Part shown: positions 1 to 8,098 of the stretch, one piece after another | Layout: each line of letters begins with the position of its first letter | Position numbering within the stretch: position 1 is the first letter of the stretch | Assembly: GCF_028622875.1 (NCBI RefSeq) | Contig: NZ_CP117709.1 | Coordinates: 434,001-498,000, forward strand | Direction of reading: 5' to 3' | From: Streptomyces sp. MMBL 11-1 | GTDB taxonomy: Bacteria > Actinomycetota > Actinomycetes > Streptomycetales > Streptomycetaceae | Length of the DNA stretch: 64,000 nucleotides | Made by a program: the position numbers and the translations under genes | Notes under the pieces: model-generated | What the model saw: only the letters and a program-made list of their open reading frames with translations | Told to the model about the DNA's origin: nothing | The model's database searches: none

Positions 1-308
1 GCCTCCTCCGCCGCCGCGATCGGCTCCCACAGGCGGGGCACCATCACCGGCCCGAGTTCGAGCAGGCCGCCGCTGCCGCCGGTGGCCCACTTCGCCAGCA
101 CGTACCGGACGATCGCGCCGACCGGGATGTCCAGGTTCCGGGACATCCCGCGCACGGTCTCCAGCGGATCGAGGAGCCCGTAGTCGACCACCTCGGCCTT
201 GAAGTTGGCATGCGGGTCGTCCGGTGGCCAGCACCGTTCCCACTGGCGCAGCCGAACCGTCGGCGTACCGGTCACGTCGAGGGCCAGGTCATCCATGTCG
301 CCGTCCAT
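1..308 (-). CDS. DUF6027 family protein (3' end beyond window)
   Basis: About 102 residues are visible; the C-terminus lies beyond the window edge. The text resembles the DUF6027 family of Streptomyces: a WP..DPHANFKAEV block, then DPLETVRGMSRNLDIPVG, then an RYVLAKWA helix. Function unknown; small and soluble, with no signal peptide or membrane segment. The ATG at 308 is preceded six bases upstream by TAGGGT, which would fit a leaderless transcript; a second in-frame ATG is at 296. It diverges from the 43-residue peptide gene across 74 bp, so the two probably share a control region. Family call fairly firm, role unknown. Confidence 0.7.
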   Translation of the reverse strand, partial: MDGDMDDLALDVTGTPTVRLRQWERCWPPDDPHANFKAEVVDYGLLDPLETVRGMSRNLDIPVGAIVRYVLAKWATGGSGGLLELGPVMVPRLWEPIAAAEE

Positions 309-382
309 ACCGCCACCCTAGGGCGGCACCGAGCTTGTCCGACCGGGCAGGGATGAACACCGAAGTCAGGAAAGGAGAACCA

Positions 383-514
383 GTGAACGAGAACCTTCGT
401 GAGGAGCACGTCGCGCTCATTCCGACCGACTCGGGGGCCGCGGCCAGCGGCACCGCCACGGCCGACGACGAGGCGATCCGTCAGCAGCTGCGCAGCCTCG
501 GCTACCGCATCTGA
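383..514 (+). CDS. 43-residue peptide, possible RiPP-type precursor
   Basis: GTG start with a strong ribosome binding site (GGAAAGGAG, 370-378) four bases upstream. The product begins [14 protein letters not shown], continues through a small-residue Ala/Ser/Thr/Gly stretch and ends [11 protein letters not shown]. It is acidic overall, has no Cys and no signal peptide. It precedes a hairpin, then an MbtH-like gene, then a B12 radical SAM gene. That order (short peptide, hairpin, modifying enzyme) is common for ribosomally made and modified peptides, but no known precursor family was recognised. It could instead be a small regulatory or accessory protein. Confidence 0.6.
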   Translation: MNENLREEHVALIPTDSGAAASGTATADDEAIRQQLRSLGYRI

Positions 515-520
515 CCCAAC

Positions 521-554
521 CGCCCCGGTCCTCCCGCACGGGCGGGCCGGGGCG
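521..554 (+). terminator. Hairpin after the 43-residue peptide gene
   Basis: CGCCCCGG (521-528) pairs perfectly with CCGGGGCG (547-554), and inner C/G-rich pairing is possible in the 18-base loop. It begins seven bases past the stop codon and has no U-tract. Streptomyces terminators often lack one, so this may be a terminator or attenuator that makes peptide transcripts more abundant than the downstream enzymes. Confidence 0.5.
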
Positions 555-615
555 TCCCCGCCTGAGAGTCCGGGCAGGCCCGCCAGGCACGCGCCGAGCT
601 CCTGGCGGGAGTGTT

Positions 616-643
616 GACCGCCCGGCGGCGACTTGTAGTGTGC
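616..643 (+). promoter_or_regulatory. Putative promoter of the mbtH-like gene
   Basis: TTGACC (616-621), 16-base spacer, TAGTGT (638-643); transcription would start near 650, eleven bases before the MbtH ATG. It lies after the hairpin, so the downstream enzymes may be transcribed separately from the peptide. Both boxes are fair rather than perfect. Confidence 0.45.
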
Positions 644-660
644 GGCGACCTGGAGACGGC

Positions 661-885
661 ATGACTGAGACGACCAACCCGTTCGACGACGACAACGGAG
701 TGTTCCGGGTGCTGCGCAACGACGAGGACCAGCACTCCCTGTGGCCGGAGTTCGCTCCGGTGCCCGCCGGGTGGCACGTGGTGCACGGCCCGGACGGCCG
801 GGCGGCGTGCCTGGCCTACGTCGAGGAGCACTGGACCGACCTGCGTCCCGCCTCCCTGCGCCGCGCCATGGACGGCCGCGGTTGA
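661..885 (+). CDS. MbtH-like protein
   Basis: 74 residues, the usual MbtH length. The family signature is intact: [37 protein letters not shown], then EEHWTDLRP. MbtH-like proteins bind and activate adenylation domains of non-ribosomal peptide synthetases. No NRPS is present in the 63 kb to the right; whether one lies to the left is not visible. The neighbours are a short peptide gene and a radical SAM gene, so here it may be an orphan chaperone for a synthetase elsewhere, or the edge of a larger natural-product cluster. TGGAG lies six bases before the ATG. Confidence 0.93.
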   Translation: MTETTNPFDDDNGVFRVLRNDEDQHSLWPEFAPVPAGWHVVHGPDGRAACLAYVEEHWTDLRPASLRRAMDGRG

Positions 886-976
886 ACGTCGGAGCCGGTG
901 GGCCGACCGCCGCACCCGGCGCAGGGCGTGCAGCGCCCGGGGGAACCGTGCGGCCCGGCGGCATAGGGGCGGAACA

Positions 977-2905
977 GTGAGTCAGTCCGTACTTCCGTCA
1001 CCACGACGACGGCCACGTTCACGGGAGAAGCGCGGGCGGGCGCTGATCGTGCAACAGGGCGCCTGGGACATGCCCCAGCAATCGATGCCGCTCGCCGCCG
1101 GCTACCTGACAGCCGCGGCACGGGCCGATCCCGTGGTGGGGCCCGAGTTCGCCGTGGGAATACAGAACTTCCGCGGTGGCGAATCGCTCGGCTCGATGGC
1201 ACGCACGATCTTCTCCGGGACCCTTCCGGACGTGCTGGCGTTCTCGGTCCTCGGCTGGAACTTCAACCAGTTCGGCGCGCTCGCCGAGACCTACAAGTCG
1301 GTGCGCCCGGACGGCTGGGTCGTCTTCGGCGGAACGCACGTCGCCCACCAAGCGGAACGCGTCTTCCGGCGCTTCCCCGAGGTCGACGTCGTCGCCAACG
1401 GCGAGGGCGAGTTCACCTTCCGCGACCTGCTGCTCGCCTTCCTCGAGGAGAAGTCGCCGCACGACCTCGCGCAGGTGCCGGGCATCTCCTACCGCGACGA
1501 GGAAGGCACGATCCACACCACTGCCGAGGCACCGCGCATCGACGACCTGGACATCATTCCGTCGCCGTTCCTCACCGGGGCCATCCCGCTCCTCGACCAC
1601 CATGGCCGGTTCCCCTACGACGTCGCGCTGATGGAGACCAACCGCGGCTGTCCGTACAAGTGCTCGTTCTGCTACTGGGGTGGCGCGGTCGGTCAGAGAA
1701 TGCGCGACTTCTCCCGCGAGCGGCTGCGCGCGGAACTCGACGTCTTCGGCTATCACCAGGTTCCGACGGTGGTGTTGTGCGACTCGAACTTCGGCATGCG
1801 ACAGCCGGACGCGGAGTTCGTCGAGGACCTCGTCCGAACGCGTGAGAAGTACGGGTTCCCGCAGTCGTTGGAGACCTCGTGGGCGAAGAACAAGTCGAAG
1901 ACGTTCCACAACATCATCCGACGGATGAAGGCCGAGGGGTTCAAGAGCTCGTTCACCGTGGCGCTGCAGACACTGGACGACACGGCGTTGCGGGACATGG
2001 GCAGAAGCAACATGCGGCTCAACGAGTGGCAGGACCTGGCGACCTGGCTCGCGGCGGAGGGGCTCGACGCCTACGCCGAGCTGATCTGGGGCGCGCCGGG
2101 TGAGACGGTCGACTCCTTCCTGACGGGATACGACCGACTGTCCGAACACGTGTCCCGCATCGCCGTCTATCCACTGTTGCTGCTGCCCAACACGGACTAC
2201 ACGAAGAACCGCGAGGAGCACGGCTTCGTCACCGTACGCGGCGACAACGACGACTTCGAGTACGTTCTCGCCCACCGCACCGTCACGGTCGCGGAGAACA
2301 CGATGATGCAGCGGTTCATGTTCTGGGCCCGGACGATGAGCGAGAACATGTACTTCCGGCACATCTGGGCGCCGCTGCGGGAGCTCGCCGGGCTCACCCA
2401 GAGCGCCGCCCTGCTGACCCTGTCCGACTGGTTCCAGGGCTCGGCCGATCCCGCCGTCGCCGACCTGCTCGGCCACGGCCGCGAGTTCACCGACTCCGGC
2501 CTCGTCGTCGAGTCGCTGCACAAGCTCTACGCCGATCCCCGGTTCGCGCCGGTCTTCCAGGGGTGGTGGGACGAGGAGATCCTGCCGAAGGTGCCCGAGC
2601 GACACCGGCCGCTGCTGAACGAGATCTTCCGCTACGACAACGCGACCCGCCCGATCTACTCCGGGGCGGGTGCCGAGGACATCGAGGTGCGCAGCATCGA
2701 CGGCCTGCCGCACTACGTCCGCAGCGGCCTGCGGTTCCAGTACGCGATGCCGCGCGTACTCGACGCCATCCGCACGAGCCGGCCGTTCGACGACACACCC
2801 TCACCGGTCGAACTGACGCTCGCGTATCGCGTCGGGTTCGACGACTACCTCGACAACCACGAACTCGCGACCTACTACTCCGGTCGTTGCCTCGACATCC
2901 GGTAG
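977..2905 (+). CDS. B12-binding domain radical SAM enzyme
   Basis: 642 residues. An N-terminal cobalamin-binding-like Rossmann region (about 20-160) is followed by a radical SAM core with CPYKCSFC at 225-232 (Cys225, Cys229, Cys232, the CxxxCxxC cluster site) and a long C-terminal extension. The classical DxHxxG cobalamin motif is not obvious, as in many class B enzymes. Relatives carry out radical C-methylation or other rearrangements of natural products or peptides. The GTG start has GGGGCGGAA upstream. The 92-base gap from mbtH suggests co-transcription. Third-position bias is a little weaker here than in neighbouring genes (for example TTG and GTT codons), which would fit acquisition by transfer. 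Substrate unknown. Confidence 0.85.
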   Translation: MSQSVLPSPRRRPRSREKRGRALIVQQGAWDMPQQSMPLAAGYLTAAARADPVVGPEFAVGIQNFRGGESLGSMARTIFSGTLPDVLAFSVLGWNFNQFGALAETYKSVRPDGWVVFGGTHVAHQAERVFRRFPEVDVVANGEGEFTFRDLLLAFLEEKSPHDLAQVPGISYRDEEGTIHTTAEAPRIDDLDIIPSPFLTGAIPLLDHHGRFPYDVALMETNRGCPYKCSFCYWGGAVGQRMRDFSRERLRAELDVFGYHQVPTVVLCDSNFGMRQPDAEFVEDLVRTREKYGFPQSLETSWAKNKSKTFHNIIRRMKAEGFKSSFTVALQTLDDTALRDMGRSNMRLNEWQDLATWLAAEGLDAYAELIWGAPGETVDSFLTGYDRLSEHVSRIAVYPLLLLPNTDYTKNREEHGFVTVRGDNDDFEYVLAHRTVTVAENTMMQRFMFWARTMSENMYFRHIWAPLRELAGLTQSAALLTLSDWFQGSADPAVADLLGHGREFTDSGLVVESLHKLYADPRFAPVFQGWWDEEILPKVPERHRPLLNEIFRYDNATRPIYSGAGAEDIEVRSIDGLPHYVRSGLRFQYAMPRVLDAIRTSRPFDDTPSPVELTLAYRVGFDDYLDNHELATYYSGRCLDIR

Positions 2906-2929
2906 CGGGCGTGAGAGGGAGGCAGCGGA

Positions 2930-3087
2930 TGGACAGCGACTCGACCGGGGAGGCGGCGGAGCTGCCCGTACGGCCGCTGTCGGTGCCGGCTCGCGTCGGC
3001 GCGCTGAACGTCGTGCTCACGGGCGGTGCCGCCCGCGACCGGCACCGCCCCGCCGCCGGGCTTCAGGCGTTGGTCGACGCCGCGTAG
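2930..3087 (+). pseudogene. 52-residue ORF, probable truncated gene remnant
   Basis: An ATG with a good ribosome binding site (GAGAGGGAGG, 2912-2921) opens a 52-codon frame directly after the radical SAM gene. The product (MDSDSTGEAAELPVRPLSV...ALVDAA) matches no family I recognise. Its last eight codons are antisense to the 3' end of the convergent FUSC gene. A well-initiated frame that runs into a housekeeping gene suggests a longer gene was cut where the island joins ordinary chromosome. A genuine small protein is also possible. Confidence 0.4.
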
Positions 3088-4568
3088 GGAGCGTGGCTCA
3101 GCGGGCTGACAAGTTCGGCGAGGGCGCGTTCCAGGTCGTGGAGATGCGCGAGGGCGGGGTCTGCCGCAGGGGAGCGATGCGCGTGGACGGGCACGGTGGG
3201 GACCGCGCCGGGGCGGGGCGCGGTGAGGATCTCCACCGCGGTCTGGACCCGCCAGCAGGCAGCCGCGAGACGGGCGTCGTGCGAGGCGTCGGGGTCGGCG
3301 GCGATCGAGGCCAGGCCCCGGACCTCGGTCACGCAGTCGTCGAGCAGCGCGAGCACCTGGCGGGCGCGTGCCTTGCGGGCGGGCAGCGGGCTCAGGGGGT
3401 GCACCAGCGGTGCGAGGGAGAGCCGGACCCGGCCGAGCAGCACCTCCAGTTCGGCGACGCGGGGGCCGGGGTCGGCGAGTGTCGAGCCGGCGAGCCGGTC
3501 GGCCGCCTCGGCCGTGCAGGCGTGTACGCACCGCAGGGCCTTCTGGATCCACGCGTCGGTGATGGCGTGGGTGGTGACGGGGAGGACCAGCAGCACGGCG
3601 AGCACCGCGCCGAGGGTGCCGACGGCGGTCTCCGCGACGCGCAGCCAGAGCAGGGCGGCGTCCAGGACGCCCAGCACGCCGTAGAGCAGGCCGGCCATCA
3701 CCGTCACGAAGAACATCATCCAGCTGTACGAAACCGCCGCCGTGTAGAAGATGCCGAAGACGCTGACCGCGACGACGGCGGCGGTCGGGGCCCCCGCGCC
3801 GTCGAGCGGGATGGCCACGGCGAAGCCCGCGACGATGCCGATCACGGTGCCCAGGACGCGCCGGAATCCCCGTACGAGCGTCTCGCCGCGCGAGGTGGTG
3901 TTCACGAAGACCCACCAGGTGGCGCCCACGGCCCAGTACCACCGCTGGTCGGACAGGAGCTGCCCCAGACCGAGCGCGAAGGCTCCGCCCAGGGTGGCCT
4001 GGACGGCCTGCCGGGTGGTGATACGCAGCCGGCCCCGGCCCTCCGGGGGAGCGGGCACGGCCGCGACGGGCAGCCGCCGCTCGTAGCACCACAGGCCGAA
4101 GCGCACGGCGGACGAGGCGCCCAGGGACAGCAGCACGGCGACGTACAGCTCGGGCAGCTGGCCGGGCACGGTGTGCAGGAACTGCGCGGCGAAGAACATC
4201 ATGAACGCGAAGACGCCCAGCGCGTGCCCGCGAGGCCCCCAGCGCCGGGCGTACACGCCCGCCCCCATCACGGCGAGGAAGCTCAGGTCGCGGGCGACCG
4301 GCTGGTCGTGCAGCACGGCGGCCACCGCGAGGACGGGCAGTCCGACGGCCGGGAGCAGGGCCGTGGTGGCCGCCTGGCCGCGCACCGTCGGGTCGGTCAC
4401 GGTGAACAGCGCGAGCAGCGCCGCGAGGCCGCCCGTGATGGCCGCCACCAGCGAGTGCCCGGCGAGGCCGCACAGCGCGACCGCGAGGCCGATGCCGAGA
4501 ACGCCACGGGCGGCGAAGCGCAGCCGCACCCGCCCCGGGTCCGGCGCCACGAACACCTTCTTCAGCAC
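3063..4568 (-). CDS. FUSC family membrane protein
   Basis: 501 residues from GTG 4568; GGGAGGGG lies upstream. There are two hydrophobic blocks (about 10-165 and 205-365), each with several membrane helices, a cytoplasmic linker, and a soluble C-terminal helical domain (about 370-500). The second block carries the FUSC_2-type stretch RWYWAVGATWWVFVNTT followed by the GxxxG-rich VLGTVIGIVAG helix. The family includes aromatic acid and fusaric acid exporters and many uncharacterised actinobacterial proteins, so a role in efflux across the membrane is inferred, substrate unknown. Longer in-frame starts exist upstream but would lie inside the leader hairpin. Confidence 0.85.
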   Translation of the reverse strand: MLKKVFVAPDPGRVRLRFAARGVLGIGLAVALCGLAGHSLVAAITGGLAALLALFTVTDPTVRGQAATTALLPAVGLPVLAVAAVLHDQPVARDLSFLAVMGAGVYARRWGPRGHALGVFAFMMFFAAQFLHTVPGQLPELYVAVLLSLGASSAVRFGLWCYERRLPVAAVPAPPEGRGRLRITTRQAVQATLGGAFALGLGQLLSDQRWYWAVGATWWVFVNTTSRGETLVRGFRRVLGTVIGIVAGFAVAIPLDGAGAPTAAVVAVSVFGIFYTAAVSYSWMMFFVTVMAGLLYGVLGVLDAALLWLRVAETAVGTLGAVLAVLLVLPVTTHAITDAWIQKALRCVHACTAEAADRLAGSTLADPGPRVAELEVLLGRVRLSLAPLVHPLSPLPARKARARQVLALLDDCVTEVRGLASIAADPDASHDARLAAACWRVQTAVEILTAPRPGAVPTVPVHAHRSPAADPALAHLHDLERALAELVSPLSHAPYAASTNA

Positions 4569-4604
4569 ACTTCCGCCCCTCCCGCGTCTCCGCGCGGAAC
4601 TCGC

Positions 4605-4635
4605 ATGAAAAAGGCGCCGCGGAAGTCCGCAGCGC
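4605..4635 (-). terminator. Leader hairpin with U-tract ahead of the FUSC gene (attenuator-like)
   Basis: On the minus strand GGCGCTGCGGACTTCCGCGG (4635-4616) begins a near-perfect stem with a three-base loop, closed by GCGCC and followed directly by TTTTT (4609-4605). It lies between the predicted promoter and the FUSC start, so it would end the transcript before the gene unless read through. Confidence 0.55.
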
Positions 4636-4648
4636 CATCGATGGGTCC

Positions 4649-4678
4649 ATTGCAGCATCCGTCGGGCTCTTGGATCAA
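4649..4678 (-). promoter_or_regulatory. Putative promoter of the FUSC gene
   Basis: On the minus strand TTGATC (4678-4673), 18-base spacer, TGCAAT (4654-4649), in a stretch locally poorer in G+C. Transcription would start near 4642, giving a leader of about 75 bases that includes the U-tract hairpin. Confidence 0.5.
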
Positions 4679-4814
4679 ATCGGGAGGAAAACTGTGTACC
4701 AATGGCTCAGTTTTCTTCACGAAGCTTCGGCCACCAGCGTGCCAACGGACCATCCGGGAAGGCACCGCTCGGCGCAACGGACGCGCGCACCGGACGGCCG
4801 CGCTCCGGTTCGGG

Positions 4815-4850
4815 GACCCGGGGATGAGTACGCGTACTCATCCCCGGGTC
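4815..4850. promoter_or_regulatory. Perfect 36-bp palindrome, candidate operator
   Basis: All 36 bases are self-complementary: outer arm GACCCGGGGATGAGTACG (4815-4832) and its exact complement 4833-4850, with core GAGTACGCGTACTC. It ends 24 bases before the ATG of the small membrane protein and lies about 280 bp upstream of the FUSC start. Perfect symmetry with no loop favours a dimeric regulator site over an RNA hairpin. The regulator is unknown. Confidence 0.6.
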
Positions 4851-4874
4851 GTGCGGGCGGCGCACCATGCCGAC

Positions 4875-5195
4875 ATGGACATGGACCTGCGCACGGACGG
4901 GATCCGGGAGCGCGTGCCCCGGAGCGGAGCGGCGAACCTCCTGGTGTTCCTGGCTCTTCTGCCGCTGAACGCGCTCGTCGGCGGCTACGCCTGGCTCGCG
5001 ATCGGCATGAGCGCCTGGGCCGCCGCGCACAACGGCGAGGAATTCACCGTCGCGGTGACGGAGCTGGCGGGGTACGGCGGCGTACTGGCGGCTGTGGGGC
5101 TGGCTCTCTGCCGGGGGAGGTACTGGGGCGCCGCGGTGGCCCAGTTCGCCCTGACGGCCGCGCTGACGGCCTGGCTGCTGTCGTTCTCCGGGTGA
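4875..5195 (+). CDS. Small three-helix membrane protein, unknown function
   Basis: 106 residues with about three hydrophobic segments (roughly 20-50, 60-80 and 85-105) and a charged N-terminus MDMDLRTDGIRERVPR. The sequence looks like small Streptomyces integral membrane proteins with no assigned role. No good ribosome binding site precedes ATG 4875; an in-frame GTG at 4851 abuts the palindrome and is an alternative start. The 36-bp palindrome directly upstream suggests tight control by a dedicated regulator. Confidence 0.6.
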   Translation: MDMDLRTDGIRERVPRSGAANLLVFLALLPLNALVGGYAWLAIGMSAWAAAHNGEEFTVAVTELAGYGGVLAAVGLALCRGRYWGAAVAQFALTAALTAWLLSFSG

Positions 5196-5285
5196 CGCGC
5201 TGTCCTGGCGCCCCGGCGGCGCGGGCCCCTCGCCCTGGGTACAGTCGGGGCCGCACCGGACGGCTCGGAAGGAGATCTGCGGATC

Positions 5286-5795
5286 ATGGCGGTGGATGCT
5301 CTCGACACCCGGATCCTGCGCCTGCTGATCGAGCAGCCGCGCACCAGCGTCCGGGAGTACGCGCGCGTGCTCGGCGTGGCCCGCGGCACCCTGCAGGCCC
5401 GGCTCGACCGACTGGAGCGCGACGGGGTGATCACCGGCACCGGGCCGACCCTCTCCCCCGCCGCGCTCGGCCATCCCGTGCTCGCCTTCGTCCACCTGGA
5501 GGTCACGCAGGGGCATCTGGTCGAGGTGGGCGACGCCCTGGCGGCGGTGCCCGAGATCATCGAGGCGTTCTCGACGACGGGCGGGGGCGATCTGCTGACC
5601 CGCGTCGTCGCCCGGGACAACGGGCACCTGGAGGACGTCATCCAGCGGCTGATCCAGCTCCCGGGGGTCGTCAGGACGCGGACCGATGTGGCACTGCGCG
5701 AGCGGGTGGCGCACCGGGTGCTGCCGCTGGTCGAATCCGTGGGGCGTACGGCGGGCGACCGGGACCGGCCGGGTTCCGCGCCCGGTCAGGGGTGA
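5286..5795 (+). CDS. Lrp/AsnC family transcriptional regulator
   Basis: 169 residues. An N-terminal helix-turn-helix (about 4-50: LDTRILRLLIEQPRTSVREY, then LGVARGTLQARLDRLERDGVI) is followed by an Lrp ligand-binding RAM domain (about 65-145). The length is normal apart from a basic, Pro-rich tail. GGAAGGAGA (5268-5276) precedes the ATG. The family senses amino acids or other small effectors and often regulates a neighbour; the adjacent candidates are the small membrane protein upstream and the phosphatase downstream. No clear operator was seen. Confidence 0.92.
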   Translation: MAVDALDTRILRLLIEQPRTSVREYARVLGVARGTLQARLDRLERDGVITGTGPTLSPAALGHPVLAFVHLEVTQGHLVEVGDALAAVPEIIEAFSTTGGGDLLTRVVARDNGHLEDVIQRLIQLPGVVRTRTDVALRERVAHRVLPLVESVGRTAGDRDRPGSAPGQG

Positions 5796-5832
5796 CCGGG
5801 ACCGTCACCGGCGGCTGCGGCATGCTGGAGCC

Positions 5833-6546
5833 ATGACTTCCCGCCCCGTGACCACGCCCGGCCCTCATGTGATCTTCGACCTCGACGGGACGCTGGTGGA
5901 CAGCGAGCCGAACTACTACGAGGCGGGGCGCCGGCTCCTCGCCCGGTACGGGGTGCGGGACTTCGACTGGGAGGCCCACACCCGGTTCATCGGCATCGGC
6001 ACCCGGGAGACGCTGACCGTCCTGCGCGCGGAGTACGGGATCGACGCCCCGGTCGAGGAGCTGCTCGCCGGGAAGAACGCCCTGTATCTGGAGCTCGCCG
6101 GGGCGTCGACGGAGGTCTTCCCGCAGATGCGGGTCCTCGTGGAGCGCCTGTACGCGGCGGGGGTGCCGATGGCGGTGGCCTCCGGTTCGTCCCGGGCCGC
6201 GATCGGGGCGGTCCTCGCGGTCACCGGGCTCGACGCGTACATCCCGCTGTACGTCTCCGCCGAGGAGGTCGCACGCGGCAAGCCGGAGCCGGACGTGTTC
6301 CTGGAGGCGGCCCGGCGGATGGGGGCGGCGCCGGCGGACTGCGTGGTGCTGGAGGACGCCCCGCCCGGAGCGGCGGCCGCGCACGCGGCGGGCATGCGGT
6401 GCTTCGCCGTCCCCTACGTGCCGGAGACCGCGTCCGACCCGGCGTTCGAGGCCGCCGACCTGCTGTTCGCGGGCGGGCAGTCCGCGTTCACGGCCGATGC
6501 CGCGTACCGCCGGCTGCTCGGCCGACCCGGGTCCGGCGAGCGCTGA
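5833..6546 (+). CDS. HAD superfamily phosphatase (beta-phosphoglucomutase-like subfamily)
   Basis: 237 residues. Motif I is FDLDGT with nucleophile Asp16 and acid Asp18; motif II is VASGSS; the motif III lysine is in RGKPEPDVF; motif IV is VVLEDAPPG. A helical cap domain lies between motifs I and II. This layout fits subfamily IA hydrolases acting on sugar phosphates or similar small phosphoesters; the substrate cannot be read. It starts 37 bases after the Lrp gene and is probably co-transcribed. Some family members are mutases, but that cannot be told apart by sight. Confidence 0.88.
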   Translation: MTSRPVTTPGPHVIFDLDGTLVDSEPNYYEAGRRLLARYGVRDFDWEAHTRFIGIGTRETLTVLRAEYGIDAPVEELLAGKNALYLELAGASTEVFPQMRVLVERLYAAGVPMAVASGSSRAAIGAVLAVTGLDAYIPLYVSAEEVARGKPEPDVFLEAARRMGAAPADCVVLEDAPPGAAAAHAAGMRCFAVPYVPETASDPAFEAADLLFAGGQSAFTADAAYRRLLGRPGSGER

Positions 6547-6738
6547 CTGCGCGGAGCCGTGCCGGGCGGAGTGCCGGGCCGTCAGCGAAGCCCGGGCAAA
6601 AGGCCGTCAGGGCATCGGAGCCCCGCCGGACCGATATCCTGATCATGTCGTTCGCCGCTCCGCCCAGGGCTCCGCCGGAGACCGGGAATCACGGGCGCCG
6701 GCGGCCGGAGCGGGCCACCATTCGAGATAGGTGTACAG

Positions 6739-8046
6739 GTGCTGGTAGCTGGTCGGTACCGATTGGTATCCCCCATCGGTCGTGGCGGCATGGGCGAGGT
6801 GTGGCGCGCCACGGACGAGGTGCTGGGGCGCGCGGTGGCCGTGAAGCTGCTGTTGGGGGACCAGGCGGACGCCTCGGCGACCGCCCGCTTCCGGCTGGAG
6901 GCGCAGACCGCCGCCCGGTTGAGCCACCCGCACCTGGTGGCCGTGTTCGACTTCGGGGCCTGGGAGGACCGGTTCTTCCTGGTGATGGAGCTGGTCGAGG
7001 GGCAGAGCCTCGGCGACCTGCTGGCCGCCCAGGAGCGGGTCCATCCCGAACAGGTCGCCCTGATCGCGGGCCAGGCGGCCGCCGGGCTGGCCGCCGCGCA
7101 CCGCCAGGGCATCGTCCACCGCGACATCAAGCCGGGCAACCTGATGCTGGACGCGGATGGCTCGGTGAAGATCGGCGACTTCGGGATCGCCCAGTTCGTC
7201 GATGATCCCTCGACCGCGCTGACGACGGCCGGTCACATCGTCGGCACGAGCCTCTACCTGGCTCCCGAGCGGGCGCTGGGACGTACCGCTGACTCCGCGT
7301 CCGACATGTACTCCCTGGGGTGCGTCGTCTATCAACTGCTGCTCGGGCAGCCGCCGTTCCGCTCCGACACGGCGACCGCGACGCTGTACCAGCATGTCGA
7401 CACCCCGCCGGTCCCGCTGCGTCAGCGGGGCGTGGAGATCTCCGCCGCCTTCGACTCGTATCTCCTCGGACTGCTGGCCAAGCAGCCGGAGGAGCGGCCC
7501 ACCGCGCAGCAGGTCTCCGACTGGTTCCGCACCGACGCCTGGCGCGGCCGGCCGGAGCCCCTCCCGCTGCAGACGCCCTCGTCCCACCGGGCGCCCGCCC
7601 CGATGGCGCCGCAGCCCTCCCCCGGCGGGCCGCCGGCGCCGGTCGGCCCGACCACGTACCGGCTCCCGGGGCCCACGGGGCGAAGACGGCAGGCGCCGGC
7701 CCGATCGGCTCCGGCCCGTCGTCGCAGTACCCGTGAGGCGATACGACGGAGGCCCAGGGTGGCCAGCGTCATCGCGGGCACGGCGACGTTCCTGGCCGCC
7801 GTGTATCTCGGAATGATCCTCTTCTCCCCGGACTCCAGCTCCGCCGGAACGCCGGACCAGAGTCCGTCCTCGGGTCCTTCGCAGGACGTTCGCAACGGCG
7901 GGCAGCGGCCGGACCAGCAGGGCGGGCAGGACGGCGGCTCGCCGGAGGAGGGCCGGGAGAACCCGGGCGAGGGTCAGGGCCGAGGCGAGAACCAGGGACA
8001 GGGCCAGGGCCAGGAGGACCGGGACGAGGACGAGCGGGACGACTGA
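6739..8046 (+). CDS. Membrane-anchored Ser/Thr protein kinase
   Basis: 435 residues from GTG 6739. An Hanks-type kinase domain (about 5-265) has the glycine loop GRGGMGEVW, lysine in VAVKLL, catalytic HRDIKPGN, DFG and LAPERA. A Pro/Arg-rich linker leads to one membrane helix (about 340-363). The external tail of some 70 residues is low-complexity Gln/Gly/Glu/Asp (GQGRGENQGQGQGQEDRDED) with no PASTA or other known sensor domain. It probably phosphorylates cytoplasmic targets in response to an unknown signal. The 192 bases upstream contain no clear promoter. No partner gene is adjacent. Confidence 0.93.
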   Translation: MLVAGRYRLVSPIGRGGMGEVWRATDEVLGRAVAVKLLLGDQADASATARFRLEAQTAARLSHPHLVAVFDFGAWEDRFFLVMELVEGQSLGDLLAAQERVHPEQVALIAGQAAAGLAAAHRQGIVHRDIKPGNLMLDADGSVKIGDFGIAQFVDDPSTALTTAGHIVGTSLYLAPERALGRTADSASDMYSLGCVVYQLLLGQPPFRSDTATATLYQHVDTPPVPLRQRGVEISAAFDSYLLGLLAKQPEERPTAQQVSDWFRTDAWRGRPEPLPLQTPSSHRAPAPMAPQPSPGGPPAPVGPTTYRLPGPTGRRRQAPARSAPARRRSTREAIRRRPRVASVIAGTATFLAAVYLGMILFSPDSSSAGTPDQSPSSGPSQDVRNGGQRPDQQGGQDGGSPEEGRENPGEGQGRGENQGQGQGQEDRDEDERDD

Positions 8047-8098
8047 GTCCCGCCCGCTCCTCCCCCGCCCGCTCCGGTCCGCCGCACGCCGCCCGCCG

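Noticed and set aside
4562..4777. 71-residue minus-strand ORF before the FUSC gene
   Set aside because: It covers the predicted promoter and attenuator; no ribosome binding site and no family resemblance.
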